Of a stretch of 64,000 bases of DNA, positions 1 to 8,568 are shown piece by piece. Numbering within the stretch: the stretch's first letter is position 1; every line of letters begins with the position of its first letter. The notes below the pieces were generated by a model. The model made no database searches. It worked only from the letters and a program-made list of their open reading frames with translations, and was not told the origin of the DNA. The stretch lies in assembly GCF_030718935.1 (NCBI RefSeq), contig NZ_CP132194.1, positions 2,728,001-2,792,000 on the forward strand. The letters run 5' to 3'. Position numbers and translations under genes: made by a program. Origin of the DNA: Psychrobacter sp. M13 (lineage in GTDB: Bacteria; Pseudomonadota; Gammaproteobacteria; Pseudomonadales; Moraxellaceae).

Positions 1-368
1 TTCATCATTATCTAGACTTAACAGCTCAAAGACGCTCTAGGATAAATAAGTTTATTGGAATAAGTAAGGCTATTAGAAAAGTATGCGGGCACGGAAAAAT
101 GCCAAACATCCAACGACGTTTAGCCTAATTTAATATATAAAATAAAACTACTGTGCTTGCTTGCACTGCGTTTACTTGCATAGCTATCGTGTGTCCTTTT
201 GATGGGTATCCACCGCTGATAATACGACTATTGGCAGACACAAAAGGTCAAGCTGGCAATTATAATAAAAAAAAGCCGATAATGCAAGGCATTATCAGCT
301 TTTTTATGTATCACATAAAGTAGCTACTTAATAGTAATTACTTAACTGTAATCCAAAATAAGCTCAGC
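1..368. other. Intergenic region downstream of rplL
   Basis: No gene was recognised here apart from the rplL terminator near 271-305. In related bacteria rpoB follows rplL; it would have to begin beyond the left edge of the window, so the L12-RpoB spacing is at least about 370 bp here. The rest is AT-rich with no coding signal I could support. Confidence 0.5.
271..305 (-). terminator. Hairpin terminator or attenuator after rplL
   Basis: The arms AGCCGATAATGC (274-285) and GCATTATCAGCT (289-300) pair with one internal mismatch around a 3-nt loop. On the minus strand the stem is followed by an uninterrupted run of U residues (complement of the A-run at 266-274). It sits about 65 bp past the rplL stop codon. 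In many proteobacteria the rplJL-rpoBC junction has a partial terminator, so this may attenuate rather than end transcription. Confidence 0.8.
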
Positions 369-740
369 TTATTTTAGTTCAACAGTAGCGCCAGCTTCTT
401 CAAGTTTCTTTTTCAACTCTTCAGCTTCAACTTTGTTTGCGCCTTCTTTGATTGGTGCTGGAGCACTTTCAACCAAATCTTTCGCTTCTTTCAAGCCAAG
501 GCCAGTAGCTTCACGTACAGCTTTAATGACCGCAACTTTCTTTTCGCCGAAGCTAGCAAGAACTACGTCAAACTCGTCTTTTTCTTCAGCAGCAGCAGCA
601 GCAGGACCGGCAGCAGGAGCAGCAGCGGCAACAGCAGCAGTTACGCCGAATTTTTCTTCCATAGCGCTGATTAATTCAACGATATCCATTACTGACATTT
701 CAGCGATTGCGTTTAACACATCATCTTTAGATAGTGCCAT
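369..740 (-). CDS. rplL: 50S ribosomal protein L7/L12
   Basis: Multicopy acidic stalk protein of the large ribosomal subunit. It recruits and stimulates the translational GTPases EF-Tu, EF-G and IF2. The 123-residue protein has the usual three parts: an N-terminal dimerisation helix pair (about 1-32), an Ala/Pro/Gly-rich flexible hinge (about 36-52) and the conserved C-terminal domain with the lysine-rich face (about 55-123). Length matches the family (E. coli 121). The start ATG at 738-740 is preceded by GGAGAG. It is the last gene of the rplKAJL cluster, separated from rplJ by about 120 bp. Confidence 0.98.
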   Translation of the reverse strand: MALSKDDVLNAIAEMSVMDIVELISAMEEKFGVTAAVAAAAPAAGPAAAAAEEKDEFDVVLASFGEKKVAVIKAVREATGLGLKEAKDLVESAPAPIKEGANKVEAEELKKKLEEAGATVELK

Positions 741-863
741 GAGAACTCTCCGTTATCTGATAAAAATTAATTGATCTTAATAGCGTTTTGATTGCGTGCC
801 ACAATTTAGAAAAGGCGTGGCTTACTACAATCAGCGCTGTAAAATTTACGTTAAAACAAGCAA

Positions 864-1391
864 TTAAGCAGCTTCTTGTGCGTCTTTGATTGCTGCTACA
901 GTGCGAACCAGCTTACTAGGAACAGCGTTCATAGTTTGGACAAGCTTAGTCACAGGTGCATTCATAGTAGCCATCAAGATAGAGATTGCTTCGTCGCGAG
1001 TTGGTAGCTTCGATACGCGCTCTAGCTCTTCTGGACCATAAACCACACCGCCGACTGATACTAATTTAGCTTCTAAAGCTTTGTTGTCTTTGCTAAAATC
1101 GAAAACGACTCTAGCAGCAGATCCCAAATCTTCCATTGAAAAAGCTAAAAGTAGTGGACCAGTCATGCTGTCGGACATGCACTCAAACTTAGTGCCTTCA
1201 AATGCGCGTTTTGCTAGGGTATTTTTTACCACTTTCAAAACCACACCTTTATCACGGGCTTGTTCGCGCAGCTTAGTAAGCTTTGCAACACCAATACCAT
1301 GATATTCGGCAGCTACTGCTGAGTAAGCATTAGCAGCAACTTCAGACACTTCAGCCACAACTTGTTGTTTTTGCTCTAGCGTTAATGCCAT
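864..1391 (-). CDS. rplJ: 50S ribosomal protein L10
   Basis: L10 anchors the L7/L12 dimers on the ribosomal stalk and in enterobacteria represses its own operon by binding the leader RNA. The start chosen is the ATG at 1389-1391, preceded by AAGGAG, giving 175 residues beginning MALTLEQKQ. An in-frame start 24 bp upstream has no ribosome binding site and adds residues not found in the family. The N-terminal half is the RNA-binding domain and the C-terminal helix carries L7/L12 binding sites. It is followed by rplL and preceded by a long leader region. Confidence 0.97.
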   Translation of the reverse strand: MALTLEQKQQVVAEVSEVAANAYSAVAAEYHGIGVAKLTKLREQARDKGVVLKVVKNTLAKRAFEGTKFECMSDSMTGPLLLAFSMEDLGSAARVVFDFSKDNKALEAKLVSVGGVVYGPEELERVSKLPTRDEAISILMATMNAPVTKLVQTMNAVPSKLVRTVAAIKDAQEAA

Positions 1392-1815
1392 AAGTTGACT
1401 CCTTAATCTTACCAATCATTTTGTAACCTAAGTCACAAGCTATGATTGACTTGATACGATACGTTATTTATAAATACTATCGAAATAGCATCTACTCGTA
1501 ACGACTGATTACGGCACCGTTATCAGAATGACGTCGAATGATAGAATAGTATTGATATTAGTATCAATGAAAAACACGACCCTATCGGCTCTAGTCTTAA
1601 ACTGGGTGGGTCACCGTCTGCGTAGGACAATTGAGATTTTCATCTGTCATCGATTAACAAAAGCAGCTCGTAGTTATCAATAATAATTCAAAAATCATTA
1701 ATAATAACTCAAAACCGCTCTCTACCTACGGTCTTAGACAGCGTAGCAAAAGCTACGCTGACCTAATTTGAATAAATTTAATTATTTGTTAAAGCATCTG
1801 CTAATAAAAGCGAGC
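1392..1815 (-). promoter_or_regulatory. rplJ leader region with L10-leader-like element
   Basis: This 424-bp gap between rplA and rplJ is not coding. On the minus strand, 1606-1636 reads CTACGCAGACGGTGACCC plus flanks, which resembles the conserved core of the L10 (rplJ) leader RNA to which L10-L7/L12 binds in gamma-proteobacteria. The assignment is from remembered consensus and was not tested with a covariance model. A 9-bp perfect hairpin (CAGCGTAGC / GCTACGCTG, 1739-1760) lies just past the rplA stop and could be a processing or pausing structure; it lacks a U-run. Confidence 0.55.
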
Positions 1816-2517
1816 TTATTTAGCCATACGGTAAGGTACAGGATCAATTGAGATACCTGGGCCCATCGTGCTAGATAAAGAGATCTTTTTGATAAAAGTA
1901 CCCTTTGAAGTCGCAGGCTTAGCACGTTTAAGATCAGCAAGTAGCGCTTGAGCGTTTTGCATGATTTGATCTTCTGTAAAGCCAACTTGACCGATAGTCG
2001 CGTGGATGATACCACCTTTATCGACACGGTACTGAGCTTGACCGGCTTTAGCGTTAGTCACAGCTTCTGCAACGTTTGGCGTTACGGTACCGACTTTAGG
2101 GTTAGGCATTAGACCACGTGGACCTAGGATAGTACCTAACTGACCAACGACACGCATAGCATCAGGAGCTGCAATCACAACATCAAAGTCCATGTTACCC
2201 GCTTTGATTTGGTCTGCAAGATCATCCATACCGACGATGTCAGCACCAGCTTCTTTAGCGGCTTCAGCAGCAGCGCCTTGAGCAAATACAGCAACGCGTT
2301 TGGTTTTACCAGTACCGGCAGGTAAGTTGGTAGCGCCACGAACGACTTGGTCAGATTTACGTGGATCAACACCCAAGTTAATCGCAATATCGATAGACTC
2401 TTTGAACTTAAGCGTTGGCAAATCATTTAAGATCTGTACGGCTTCTTCAATAGTGTATTGCTTATCGTTATCAACACGGCTATTGATTTCTTTTTGACGT
2501 TTGGTTAGCTTACTCAT
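1816..2517 (-). CDS. rplA: 50S ribosomal protein L1
   Basis: L1 forms the mobile stalk near the ribosomal E site and, in other bacteria, autoregulates the L11-L1 operon. The 233-residue length matches the family (E. coli 234), and the N-terminal lysine-rich start and the central [13 protein letters not shown] motif are characteristic. Its ATG follows the rplK stop codon directly (TAA then ATG), with GGAGGG inside the end of rplK as ribosome binding site, so the two are translationally coupled. Confidence 0.98.
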   Translation of the reverse strand: MSKLTKRQKEINSRVDNDKQYTIEEAVQILNDLPTLKFKESIDIAINLGVDPRKSDQVVRGATNLPAGTGKTKRVAVFAQGAAAEAAKEAGADIVGMDDLADQIKAGNMDFDVVIAAPDAMRVVGQLGTILGPRGLMPNPKVGTVTPNVAEAVTNAKAGQAQYRVDKGGIIHATIGQVGFTEDQIMQNAQALLADLKRAKPATSKGTFIKKISLSSTMGPGISIDPVPYRMAK

Positions 2518-2949
2518 TTACACACCCTCCACGGTAATACCCATCGAACGGGCAGTACCAGCAACGGTACGAACAGCAGCATCTAAATCAGCAGCGGTTA
2601 AATCTGCATCTTTAGTTTTTACAATTTCTTCTAACTGAGCACGCGTCACTTTACCGACTTTAGCGGTATTTGGCGTACCAGAACCTTTAGCGATGCCTGC
2701 CGCTTTACGCAGTAAAAACGCTGCTGGTGGCGACTTCATGATAAAGGTAAAAGACTTATCACTATAAACCGTGATTTCAGTCGGGATCGGCAAACCTGGC
2801 TCTTGGCTTGCGGTCGCAGCGTTAAATTCTTTACAGAACGCCATGATGTTCACGCCTTTTTGACCCAAAGCTGGACCAATAGGTGGTGAAGGATTCGCTT
2901 TACCTGCTGGGACTTGCAGTTTGATGTAACCATCAATCTTCTTAGCCAT
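2518..2949 (-). CDS. rplK: 50S ribosomal protein L11
   Basis: L11 is part of the GTPase-associated centre with 23S rRNA and is needed for RelA activation. The 143-residue protein has the N-terminal [17 protein letters not shown] loop, where thiopeptides bind in homologues, and a C-terminal rRNA-binding domain. The start is preceded by AGGAGA. It begins the L11-L1 pair, 152 bp after nusG; that gap could hold a promoter, but I could not pick convincing boxes. Confidence 0.98.
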   Translation of the reverse strand: MAKKIDGYIKLQVPAGKANPSPPIGPALGQKGVNIMAFCKEFNAATASQEPGLPIPTEITVYSDKSFTFIMKSPPAAFLLRKAAGIAKGSGTPNTAKVGKVTRAQLEEIVKTKDADLTAADLDAAVRTVAGTARSMGITVEGV

Positions 2950-3101
2950 GATTTTCTCCTATATGGGTGATAGCGCCAGTTTTTCACTGTTTCTAGTAAC
3001 TAGATAATGAAAAACAACAGCTCCCCTGTTGATGTAACTGCTAGAACTACTTAAATTCTATTACTTAAAAGCTTACTTCTTGAAACTTGTTTTTTAACTA
3101 T

Positions 3102-3632
3102 TTAATCTATTTTTTCAACTTTGCTAAATTCAAGCTCAACCTGAGTCGGACGATTAAAGACGTTTACCGTCAATTGCAACTTAGACTTCTCATAATCGAC
3201 TTTTTCGACCATCCCTTTAAAGTCAGTAAAGGGACCATCGATGACCAATAGCTCTTCGCCTGGCTCAAATAGAGTCTTAGGACGCGGATTGGTCTCAGCT
3301 TGATTCAGACGGTTTAAAATGCGGTCAGCTTCTACTTGAGTAATAGGTGCAGGTGTCTCAGCCGTACCACCAATAAAGCCCATAATACGCGGACATTCAT
3401 TAACGATGTGCCAAGTGCTATCGTTCATTTCCATCTGGATCAATACGTATCCTGGAAAGAACTTACGCTCACTCTTGCGCTTTTTACCATCACGCATCTC
3501 GACGACTTCTTCGGTAGGTACTAAGACATCACCAAAAGAATCCGCAAAGTCGCTACGATTAATACGATCAGTTAATGAACGTTGTACTTGTTTTTCATAT
3601 CCTGAAAACGCTTGGACAATATACCAACGCAT
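3102..3632 (-). CDS. nusG: Transcription elongation and antitermination factor NusG
   Basis: NusG binds RNA polymerase and couples it to Rho or to the ribosome through S10. The protein has 176 residues with an N-terminal NGN domain (about 1-115, starting [13 protein letters not shown]) and a C-terminal KOW domain (about 125-176, with [10 protein letters not shown]). Length is normal (E. coli 181). A good AGGAG precedes the start codon. It follows secE, as in almost all bacteria, with a small hairpin in the 76-bp gap. Confidence 0.98.
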   Translation of the reverse strand: MRWYIVQAFSGYEKQVQRSLTDRINRSDFADSFGDVLVPTEEVVEMRDGKKRKSERKFFPGYVLIQMEMNDSTWHIVNECPRIMGFIGGTAETPAPITQVEADRILNRLNQAETNPRPKTLFEPGEELLVIDGPFTDFKGMVEKVDYEKSKLQLTVNVFNRPTQVELEFSKVEKID

Positions 3633-3651
3633 ATCACGCTCCTGATCTTTA

Positions 3652-3683
3652 AGTTAAAAATAAACCGTTATACTGATAACGGT
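3652..3683 (-). terminator. Terminator-like hairpin between secE and nusG
   Basis: ACCGTTAT (3664-3671) and ATAACGGT (3676-3683) form a perfect 8-bp stem with an ACTG loop. On the minus strand it is followed by a U-rich stretch (UUAUUUUUAA). It lies inside the secE-nusG gap, so it could reduce read-through from secE to nusG or be a processing site. The U-run is interrupted, hence the moderate confidence. Confidence 0.45.
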
Positions 3684-3708
3684 AGTTAAAATAGCTAATA
3701 CGCTTGCT

Positions 3709-4194
3709 TTAACCAATAAACAAACCAACAAACCAGTTAAAAAAGTTATCTAATAGCCATATGAAAAACCCAACAATCGCGATCACGACAATCGTTTGCC
3801 ATGTGTATTGAAAGGTCTCATCTTTGGTCGGCCAAGTGACGCGGCGTAACTCTACGCCAGCATCTGTCAATAACGTTTTAAACGCACTACCTTGATGGGT
3901 CATTGCCAAACAAATAAGTGCAAATACTGCTAGGGCTACAATAATACCAATACGTACCCAAACATCATTGGCAGGTTGCCAAACGCCAGGTAAATACTGA
4001 TTAGCAAAGGTGGCACAAATCAGTGCAACAATAGCCAGTAGCCATAATATAATATCTTTTACTGAGCCAGTTTTGGCCACTTCTACAGCTGAGGTATTCG
4101 ATGCTGAGATGTGCTTTCCTTTAGATAGCATTCCGCCCGCAACGGCCTTGGCGTCAGATAACTTTGTATCGAGGTTATCTTGCTCATTGCTCAT
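3709..4194 (-). CDS. secE: Preprotein translocase subunit SecE
   Basis: SecE is an essential inner-membrane component of the SecYEG channel. The conserved C-terminal amphipathic helix and last transmembrane helix are clear (VELRRVTWPTKDET at about 117-130, then a hydrophobic helix). Two further hydrophobic segments at about 48-66 and 82-100 give the three-helix form seen in enterobacteria. The protein has 161 residues against 127 in E. coli; the excess is a polar N-terminal extension of about 35 residues. It lies directly downstream of tRNA-Trp. Confidence 0.95.
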   Translation of the reverse strand: MSNEQDNLDTKLSDAKAVAGGMLSKGKHISASNTSAVEVAKTGSVKDIILWLLAIVALICATFANQYLPGVWQPANDVWVRIGIIVALAVFALICLAMTHQGSAFKTLLTDAGVELRRVTWPTKDETFQYTWQTIVVIAIVGFFIWLLDNFFNWFVGLFIG

Positions 4195-4242
4195 AAAGGA
4201 CTCGCTTGGGAGATAGCTATAACAAAGATAGGATAAAATAGA

Positions 4243-4318
4243 TGGCAGGCGATGTAGGACTCGAACCTACAACCCTCGGTTTTGGAGACCGATGCTCTAC
4301 CAATTGAGCCAATCGCCT
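4243..4318 (-). tRNA. trpT: tRNA-Trp (anticodon CCA)
   Basis: A full cloverleaf can be folded on the minus strand. The acceptor arms AGGCGAT and ATCGCCT pair, and the anticodon loop CTCCAAA between TCGGT and ACCGA gives anticodon CCA. The T-arm carries GGTTCGAGTCC, the discriminator is G, and the 3' CCA is encoded at 4243-4245. In many proteobacteria this gene lies between tuf and secE. Here it still precedes secE, but tuf is about 19 kb away. Confidence 0.97.
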
Positions 4319-4319
4319 A

Positions 4320-4764
4320 TGGGTGTTAAGGCTGATTATTATACCTATCTTTATTTAGAATGCAAGTTTTATGCTATTTTTATTTGTTGGTTGGGTGAAA
4401 GATATTGACTGGATAATATACTTCACTTGCTAAGATTGGCTTTGCTATAAAACTTGGCGTAGGGTGAGCTCCATCGCACCGATGGTTGAGCACAATCTCG
4501 TTAATAACACGTACTATAATTGCTCAGAGTGCATTAGTTTTTTCAATCTTATGCATAGTAAACACGACTTGCCACCTGATTTTGAATCATGAATTTGGTG
4601 AGTAATCTAAATTACCCTACACTTATTCACCCTATTTCTAAAACTTGCTTCTCTAAAAAGTCAGAAAAACAACTAAATAAGTAGTTAATAAAAGTTGAAA
4701 CCATTATAAAATAGCTGTGAATACTGGCAATAATAATACGAATGGACTCAACTAAGGATAAAAC
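4320..4764. other. Spacer between tRNA-Trp and island lipoprotein gene
   Basis: This 445-bp stretch has no supported gene. It contains one arm of a GTAGGGTG repeat (4459-4485, followed by CGCACCGATGG) that recurs at 23151 and 33953, with a possible partner TACCCTAC at 4613-4620. It must also hold the promoter of the plus-strand lipoprotein gene; no clear -35/-10 pair was chosen. The left boundary of the accessory island lies somewhere here. Confidence 0.4.
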
Positions 4765-5295
4765 ATGAAAATAGTTATACTGTTAGCAGCGCTACCATTA
4801 TTCACCGCTTGTATGAGTATGAAGAATACTAAGGACTTACCAGCAGAATTAATATACCAAGCGCCAGTGTCAGGACAGACCGCGACCATCATGGGTAAGA
4901 TGGAACCGCGTTATACACGCTTAGTCGGTGATCGTATCGTTTATATCATCGATATTGATGGTAAGCGCGTACCCAAAGAGCGTAAGCAGGAATATAGCGA
5001 GACGTGGGATACTGTCTATCCGCTTACAACAGGCGAGCATACGATGACCGTCAGCTATCGTATGGCTGGACACTATACCAAGCCAACTAGGATTAGCTTC
5101 ACTGCTGAGACCAATAAAAACTATCAGCTAGATTTCGTCACTGATATCGGTACGGCATGGTTCAGTGGAGACAGCTACGCTGATATTTGGATCAAGGATA
5201 AAGCAACGGGGCAGCCCGTGACGGAGGTGGTGCGGACTACGCCACCGCCTGCGCCGAGGACTATTTCTTATCCGGTTATTATTAGTAATAAGTAA
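4765..5295 (+). CDS. Small secreted lipoprotein, function unknown
   Basis: The 176-residue protein starts with a short lipoprotein-type signal (MKIVILLAALPLFTAC, cysteine at 16), so it is probably exported and lipidated; the -3 residue is Phe, slightly off the lipobox consensus. The rest is predicted soluble, rich in beta-type sequence and ends in a Pro-rich tail (TPPPAPRTISYP). An AAGGA ribosome binding site precedes the ATG. I do not recognise the family. It is convergent with the first displaced immunity gene. Diverged remnants of its 3' end occur at 7975-8114 and 12440-12498, so the gene or its surroundings were duplicated along with the CDI modules. Confidence 0.8.
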   Translation: MKIVILLAALPLFTACMSMKNTKDLPAELIYQAPVSGQTATIMGKMEPRYTRLVGDRIVYIIDIDGKRVPKERKQEYSETWDTVYPLTTGEHTMTVSYRMAGHYTKPTRISFTAETNKNYQLDFVTDIGTAWFSGDSYADIWIKDKATGQPVTEVVRTTPPPAPRTISYPVIISNK

Positions 5296-5479
5296 ACACT
5301 TTGATAAATAACTATATTAGAGTTTTTGTATAATTTATTGCTAGTACTTGGCACTTTGTTAATATTAATCAGTGAAATGTTGTCTTGCAATAGACCTATT
5401 AATCACGAAAGACTTTAAAATATCAATCCGTTATATACAAACAGATCTATTCGACTTAAAAAATCTCTAATAATACTTT

Positions 5480-5797
5480 TTATTCTATTCTTGTAAAAAT
5501 ATCTTCTAAGCTTACTGTAGGATTTTCGAATATATCTTCTAATGCACTAATCAATGAATCAACAGTAAAATCTTTAATAACTATTGAACTAGTACACCAA
5601 AAATAGTTATTAAAAACTGGCTCAACTGAATTCAAATAAAAGTCTATATGCTTGGTTGTAAACCCGCTCCCAAAGTATTTCTTATTATCGTAATGCAGAT
5701 TAAAATCGACCATTTCACAAAAATGATCACTAGTAAGTTCAAAATCTGAAGTTTCGATATGGAATAAGTCTGTTTGATACATCATATTATTTACCAT
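5480..5797 (-). CDS. Probable CDI immunity protein, displaced module 1
   Basis: The 105-residue acidic protein has no signal peptide and no family that I recognise. It overlaps by 11 bp the 3' end of a toxin fragment that ends a truncated CdiA. That placement is the standard arrangement of cdiA-CT followed by cdiI, so it most likely neutralises that toxin in the cytoplasm. The toxin-first order and overlap are seen directly; the immunity role is inferred from position. AT-rich composition sets it apart from the housekeeping genes. Confidence 0.65.
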   Translation of the reverse strand: MVNNMMYQTDLFHIETSDFELTSDHFCEMVDFNLHYDNKKYFGSGFTTKHIDFYLNSVEPVFNNYFWCTSSIVIKDFTVDSLISALEDIFENPTVSLEDIFTRIE

Positions 5798-6149
5798 ATA
5801 AAGTTATTAATCTATTAATAACTGTTGATTGATTGCCTTTTCCAGAATATCCTAAAATCTCCCAACTTGAACCACTTTTTCTAGCATAAAGTCTTCCTCC
5901 ATTGGCATGTCTAAACTCAGTAATACCATTGAATACTTTAGTGCCTACTCCAGGATTATTATTACCTTTACGAACCTGCTCTAACATTTGATTAATACCC
6001 TGACTTTCTTGTTGAGATAATTTTTTAGCTTCACGAAGTAATAAGGTGTCATTTTTTACCAAACTAGAGACTGTAACACACGTGTTGTGAACCCAAACAC
6101 CGTACGTACTATCACTACCAGTGACAAAGTAAGTATTATCATTATTAAC
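5787..6149 (-). pseudogene. Displaced CdiA C-terminal toxin fragment, module 1 (5' truncated)
   Basis: The frame is open from the REP/IS110 junction at 6150 down to the stop at 5787 and has no proper start of its own (a TTG at 6060-6062 would give 91 residues). Upstream of that TTG the frame encodes DNTYFVTGSDSTYGVWVHN, a motif of the kind that precedes C-terminal domains in polymorphic toxins. The last ~50 residues (ITEFRHANGGRLYARK then a short basic C-terminus) resemble small RelE/BECR-type nucleases; that fold is a guess. The 5' part of the parent cdiA is missing and replaced by the RAYT REP. Confidence 0.65.
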
Positions 6150-6187
6150 AGCCCGTAGATACCATGAGAAAAAGCAAGCTTAAAAGC

Positions 6188-7165
6188 TCAATTTTTATGT
6201 AAAGCAGCATTAAAAGGCTGTTGGTTTTTGAGAACCGCTTGAGCGATGGATAGAATCTTTCGCATCAAAGCGACGATCACCACCATCTTAGGTTTGCCAT
6301 GACTGTTTAAGCGAGTGACAAAGCTTTGATAAGCACCATTTTTATACTTGCCAAATGCGAACCCCATAGCAGGCATATACAGCACCTTTCTAATTTCGGA
6401 ATGACCAATCTTAGAGATACGAGGCTTCTTTTCAACAGAGGTTCCTGACTGATGAATCATAGGAGTGAGACCTGCAAAGCTTGTCGCTTGTTTTGCCTTT
6501 TTGAACTTAGACCCATCGCCTAGATAGGCAAGTAGCCAAGGCACAGTGAGCCTGCCAACAGCGGGTATAGAGGCTAGAAGCTTGGCATTACGTTTGAGCG
6601 TCTCATCAGAGGCAATAAGCTCATCTATAGTCGCTTGAATCAAAGTGATTTCAGATGCTAGAAAGTCAAGTGTTCGCTGACAGGATGCTATAGCATCACA
6701 GTCTCTAAGCATAGTTTTACGCACCTGTTCAGATTGATGCTGGCACTTTAAATGCTCAAGCTGACGTAGCTTTAGCAGCAAGCCTCGCTCTGCTTCTTTA
6801 GGGGGTAGCCACGCTTGTGGCTGCTCTTTGGCACAATAGCGAGCAATAAGCTTAGCATCAACGATGTCACTCTTGCTACGAATGTTAAGACTGCTCGCAT
6901 AGCCTTTAATGCATTTAGGGTTGATCACACTAACGGTAATACCTTTAGCGTTTAGGTAATATGCCAGTGGTTCCCAATAAACGTTAGTCGCTTCCATCAG
7001 AAAGCGCAAATCTGAGGGCGCTTTGTCGAGCCACGATAGTAGCGAATCAAAGCCTTGGGCAGTGTTATCAAAGCTTAAATGTTGATAGTGGGTGTTGTCG
7101 ATGTATAAAGCGGCATCAAAGCTCTTGCATGAGATGTCAATGCCAATATAATAAGTATGATCCAT
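6188..7165 (-). CDS. IS110-family transposase (DEDD recombinase), copy A
   Basis: The 325-residue protein has an N-terminal RuvC-like DEDD domain with D10 (YIGID), E58 (LMEAT), D100 and D103 (KSDIVDAK). A coiled-coil-like middle follows (about 125-190). The C-terminal Transposase_20 domain (about 195-290) carries the conserved serine S240 in HQSGTS. Residue spacing closely follows IS621 as I remember it (D11, E60, D102, D105, S241). Such enzymes recombine target and donor DNA chosen by a bridge RNA. The protein is identical in all three copies, which suggests recent spread or duplication. Confidence 0.95.
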   Translation of the reverse strand: MDHTYYIGIDISCKSFDAALYIDNTHYQHLSFDNTAQGFDSLLSWLDKAPSDLRFLMEATNVYWEPLAYYLNAKGITVSVINPKCIKGYASSLNIRSKSDIVDAKLIARYCAKEQPQAWLPPKEAERGLLLKLRQLEHLKCQHQSEQVRKTMLRDCDAIASCQRTLDFLASEITLIQATIDELIASDETLKRNAKLLASIPAVGRLTVPWLLAYLGDGSKFKKAKQATSFAGLTPMIHQSGTSVEKKPRISKIGHSEIRKVLYMPAMGFAFGKYKNGAYQSFVTRLNSHGKPKMVVIVALMRKILSIAQAVLKNQQPFNAALHKN

Positions 7166-7177
7166 AGTACTCTTAAA

Positions 7178-7340
7178 CCTTGTAGATTCGGGCTACACGA
7201 CTGTGTGCCTAGGATACCATTCGAGATGTGTGTTATGGATTGTCGGCATAGGCTTTATCTACGTTACAGGTTTTAAACCTAAGGCTGGGTTCAACTCTAT
7301 GCCGACAGTGCCTCCATTAGTGTACGCTAATAGTGGCACT
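7178..7340 (-). ncRNA. Predicted IS110 bridge RNA, copy A
   Basis: Same sequence as the copy at 11251-11413, on the minus strand. The left target guide is at 7282-7290, the right target guide at 7259-7264, the left donor guide at 7213-7220 and the right donor guide at 7179-7184. The guides match the REP insertion site that flanks this very copy. A 71-codon open frame on the opposite strand across this region is not taken as a gene. Confidence 0.8.
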
Positions 7341-7354
7341 TTTTATCATACAAG

Positions 7355-7380
7355 GTTGGGTGGAGCTTGCGACACCCAAC
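7355..7380 (+). repeat. 5' REP hairpin of RAYT unit 1 (split by IS110 copy A)
   Basis: GTTGGGTG and CACCCAAC arms flank a short loop. The first nine bases of the REP (AGCCCGTAG) lie at 6150-6158 on the other side of IS110 copy A. REP palindromes flanking a RAYT gene are the presumed substrates of its single-strand nuclease. Confidence 0.85.
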
Positions 7381-7424
7381 ACGATAGATTAAGATTAACT
7401 CTACCTTATTATTCGTAGAATACC

Positions 7425-7856
7425 ATGCAATATCGCAGACACTATCATCAAGGCGCTAGTTATTTCTTAACCGTTAACCTTGCAGATAGATCAGGCGACT
7501 TGCTAATTAAACATGTCAATGTTTTACGGAACGCTTTTAAAATCGTCAAACAAAAACATCCTTTTCATATCGATGCTATTGTCATCTTGCCAGATCACTT
7601 GCATATGTTGTGTACTATGCCAAGTGATGATGCTGACTTTTCAAAGCGCATTAAGCTGATTAAATATTATTTCTCTCATAGTATTGCCAAAACTGAGCGT
7701 ATCTCAAAGAGTCGTCAGAAAAAGGGCGAGCGTGGTATTTGGCAACGCCGATTTTGGGAGCATTGTATTCGTGACGAGATGGATTATCGCACTCATATCG
7801 ACTATACCCACATGAACCCTGTCAAGCATGGCTATGTTGAACGGGTTCAGGATTAG
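7425..7856 (+). pseudogene. REP-associated tyrosine transposase (RAYT), copy 1, C-terminally truncated
   Basis: Y1/HUH-type transposase of the TnpA_REP family. It has the HLH metal-binding pair (H58, H60 in LPDHLH) and the catalytic tyrosine within IDYTHMNPVKHG (about Y127). The frame stops after 143 residues because the TGG tryptophan codon present in copy 3 (13361-13855) is TAG here, removing about 21 C-terminal residues that include the conserved WxYSSFHRF segment. Probably inactive. REP hairpins flank it on both sides. It is nearly identical to copy 2; one base differs (7703). Confidence 0.85.
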
Positions 7857-7940
7857 CAATATTCATCATTCCATCGATTTGTGGCGGATGGTTTGCTTGA
7901 TATAGATCGGGGTAACTGAATAGCTTTCTGATATGTCATT

Positions 7941-7975
7941 GTTGGGTGTCGCAAGCTTCACCCAACCTACGTGCT
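7941..7975 (+). repeat. 3' REP hairpin of RAYT unit 1
   Basis: GTTGGGTG...CACCCAAC followed by CTACGTGCT, an inverted copy of the 5' REP. It is intact, so it shows the empty IS110 target site CACCCAAC-CT-ACGT. Lipoprotein remnant sequence begins immediately after it. Confidence 0.88.
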
Positions 7976-8114
7976 GCATGGTTTAGTAAAGACAGCTATG
8001 TTGATTTTTGGATTAAAGAAAAAAACGACAGAAAAGTCCGTGACAGAGGTAGTTCGAACTGCGCCACCCACTGAGCCACGGGTTATCTCTTATCCTATTA
8101 TCATCAATAATTGA
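7975..8114 (+). pseudogene. 3' remnant of lipoprotein gene, copy 2
   Basis: About 138 bp align base by base with the last quarter of the intact lipoprotein gene (5157-5295). Readable parts are WFSKDSYVDFWIKEK, then VTEVVRTAPP and EPRVISYPIIINN ahead of a stop at 8112-8114. The middle carries a one-base insertion, so the two parts are in different frames. The 5' three quarters are absent; the REP of RAYT unit 1 takes their place. It is followed by an imperfect hairpin (about 8179-8214) and the stop of immunity gene 2. Confidence 0.85.
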
Positions 8115-8244
8115 TTGGAATTAAAAAGTAATTGTCTCTTTCAAATGAAACTGTGCTAAGGAAACAACATTACGGCTCATGATAGAGATGGTAAAAACTA
8201 TACTACCACCTCTATCAAGAACTTAAATTACAAATAAATGATTA

Positions 8245-8568
8245 CTATAAACCGTTCTTATAAACTTTATGGCCCTTATGCTTATACTGTTTTCCACCAT
8301 AATAAAGATATGAAGAATAATCATTATCCATCATGATTCTTGGCCCGTTTTCTGAGGAGTAATGTACTCCAAAATCAATTTCTGAATTTGCAGGTATAAA
8401 TTTCACTGTATCATCATTAATGAGTTGATGTGGGTCATAATCTAAAATATCTATAGAAGGGACATTCTCCCACCATTCAATAAGATCTGTTATATTAGTA
8501 AACGAGCTATACCAAATATACTCCTCGGCGCCGTAATCAATTAGGATTTTTACTATCAAATTGTCCAT
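8245..8568 (-). CDS. Probable CDI immunity protein, displaced module 2
   Basis: The 107-residue protein is rich in aromatic and acidic residues and has no signal peptide; I do not recognise the family. Its ATG overlaps the toxin stop codon (TAATG), a typical toxin-immunity coupling. It would bind the toxin encoded immediately upstream. The role is inferred from gene order and overlap, not from homology. Confidence 0.68.
   Translation of the reverse strand: MDNLIVKILIDYGAEEYIWYSSFTNITDLIEWWENVPSIDILDYDPHQLINDDTVKFIPANSEIDFGVHYSSENGPRIMMDNDYSSYLYYGGKQYKHKGHKVYKNGL

Larger units (their letters stand above)
6157..7354 (-). mobile_element. IS110-family element, copy A
   Basis: Boundaries come from comparing three copies with uninterrupted REP hairpins. 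The element is 1196 bp counting one core, lies between AG dinucleotides at 6157-6158 and 7353-7354 (CT on the transposase strand) and has no terminal inverted repeats. It splits the 5' REP of RAYT copy 1: joining 6150-6158 to 7355-7380 restores the intact REP seen at 13282-13316. The transposase is on the minus strand. Noncoding DNA on the transposase-upstream side (7166-7352) holds the bridge-RNA-like structure. Confidence 0.93.

Noticed and set aside
433..774. 113-codon plus-strand frame opposite rplL
   Set aside because: Antisense shadow of the alanine-rich rplL gene.
4243..4318. tRNA-Trp as an integrase attachment site for the island
   Set aside because: The island lies on the 5' side of the tRNA gene, no integrase gene is present and I saw no repeat of the tRNA 3' end at the other boundary.
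7203..7418. 71-codon open frames opposite the IS110 left end (also at 10473-10688 and, shorter, 11206-11388)
   Set aside because: They lie entirely across the predicted bridge RNA, on its antisense strand, and owe their openness to that sequence being repeated three times. No ribosome binding site or protein features.
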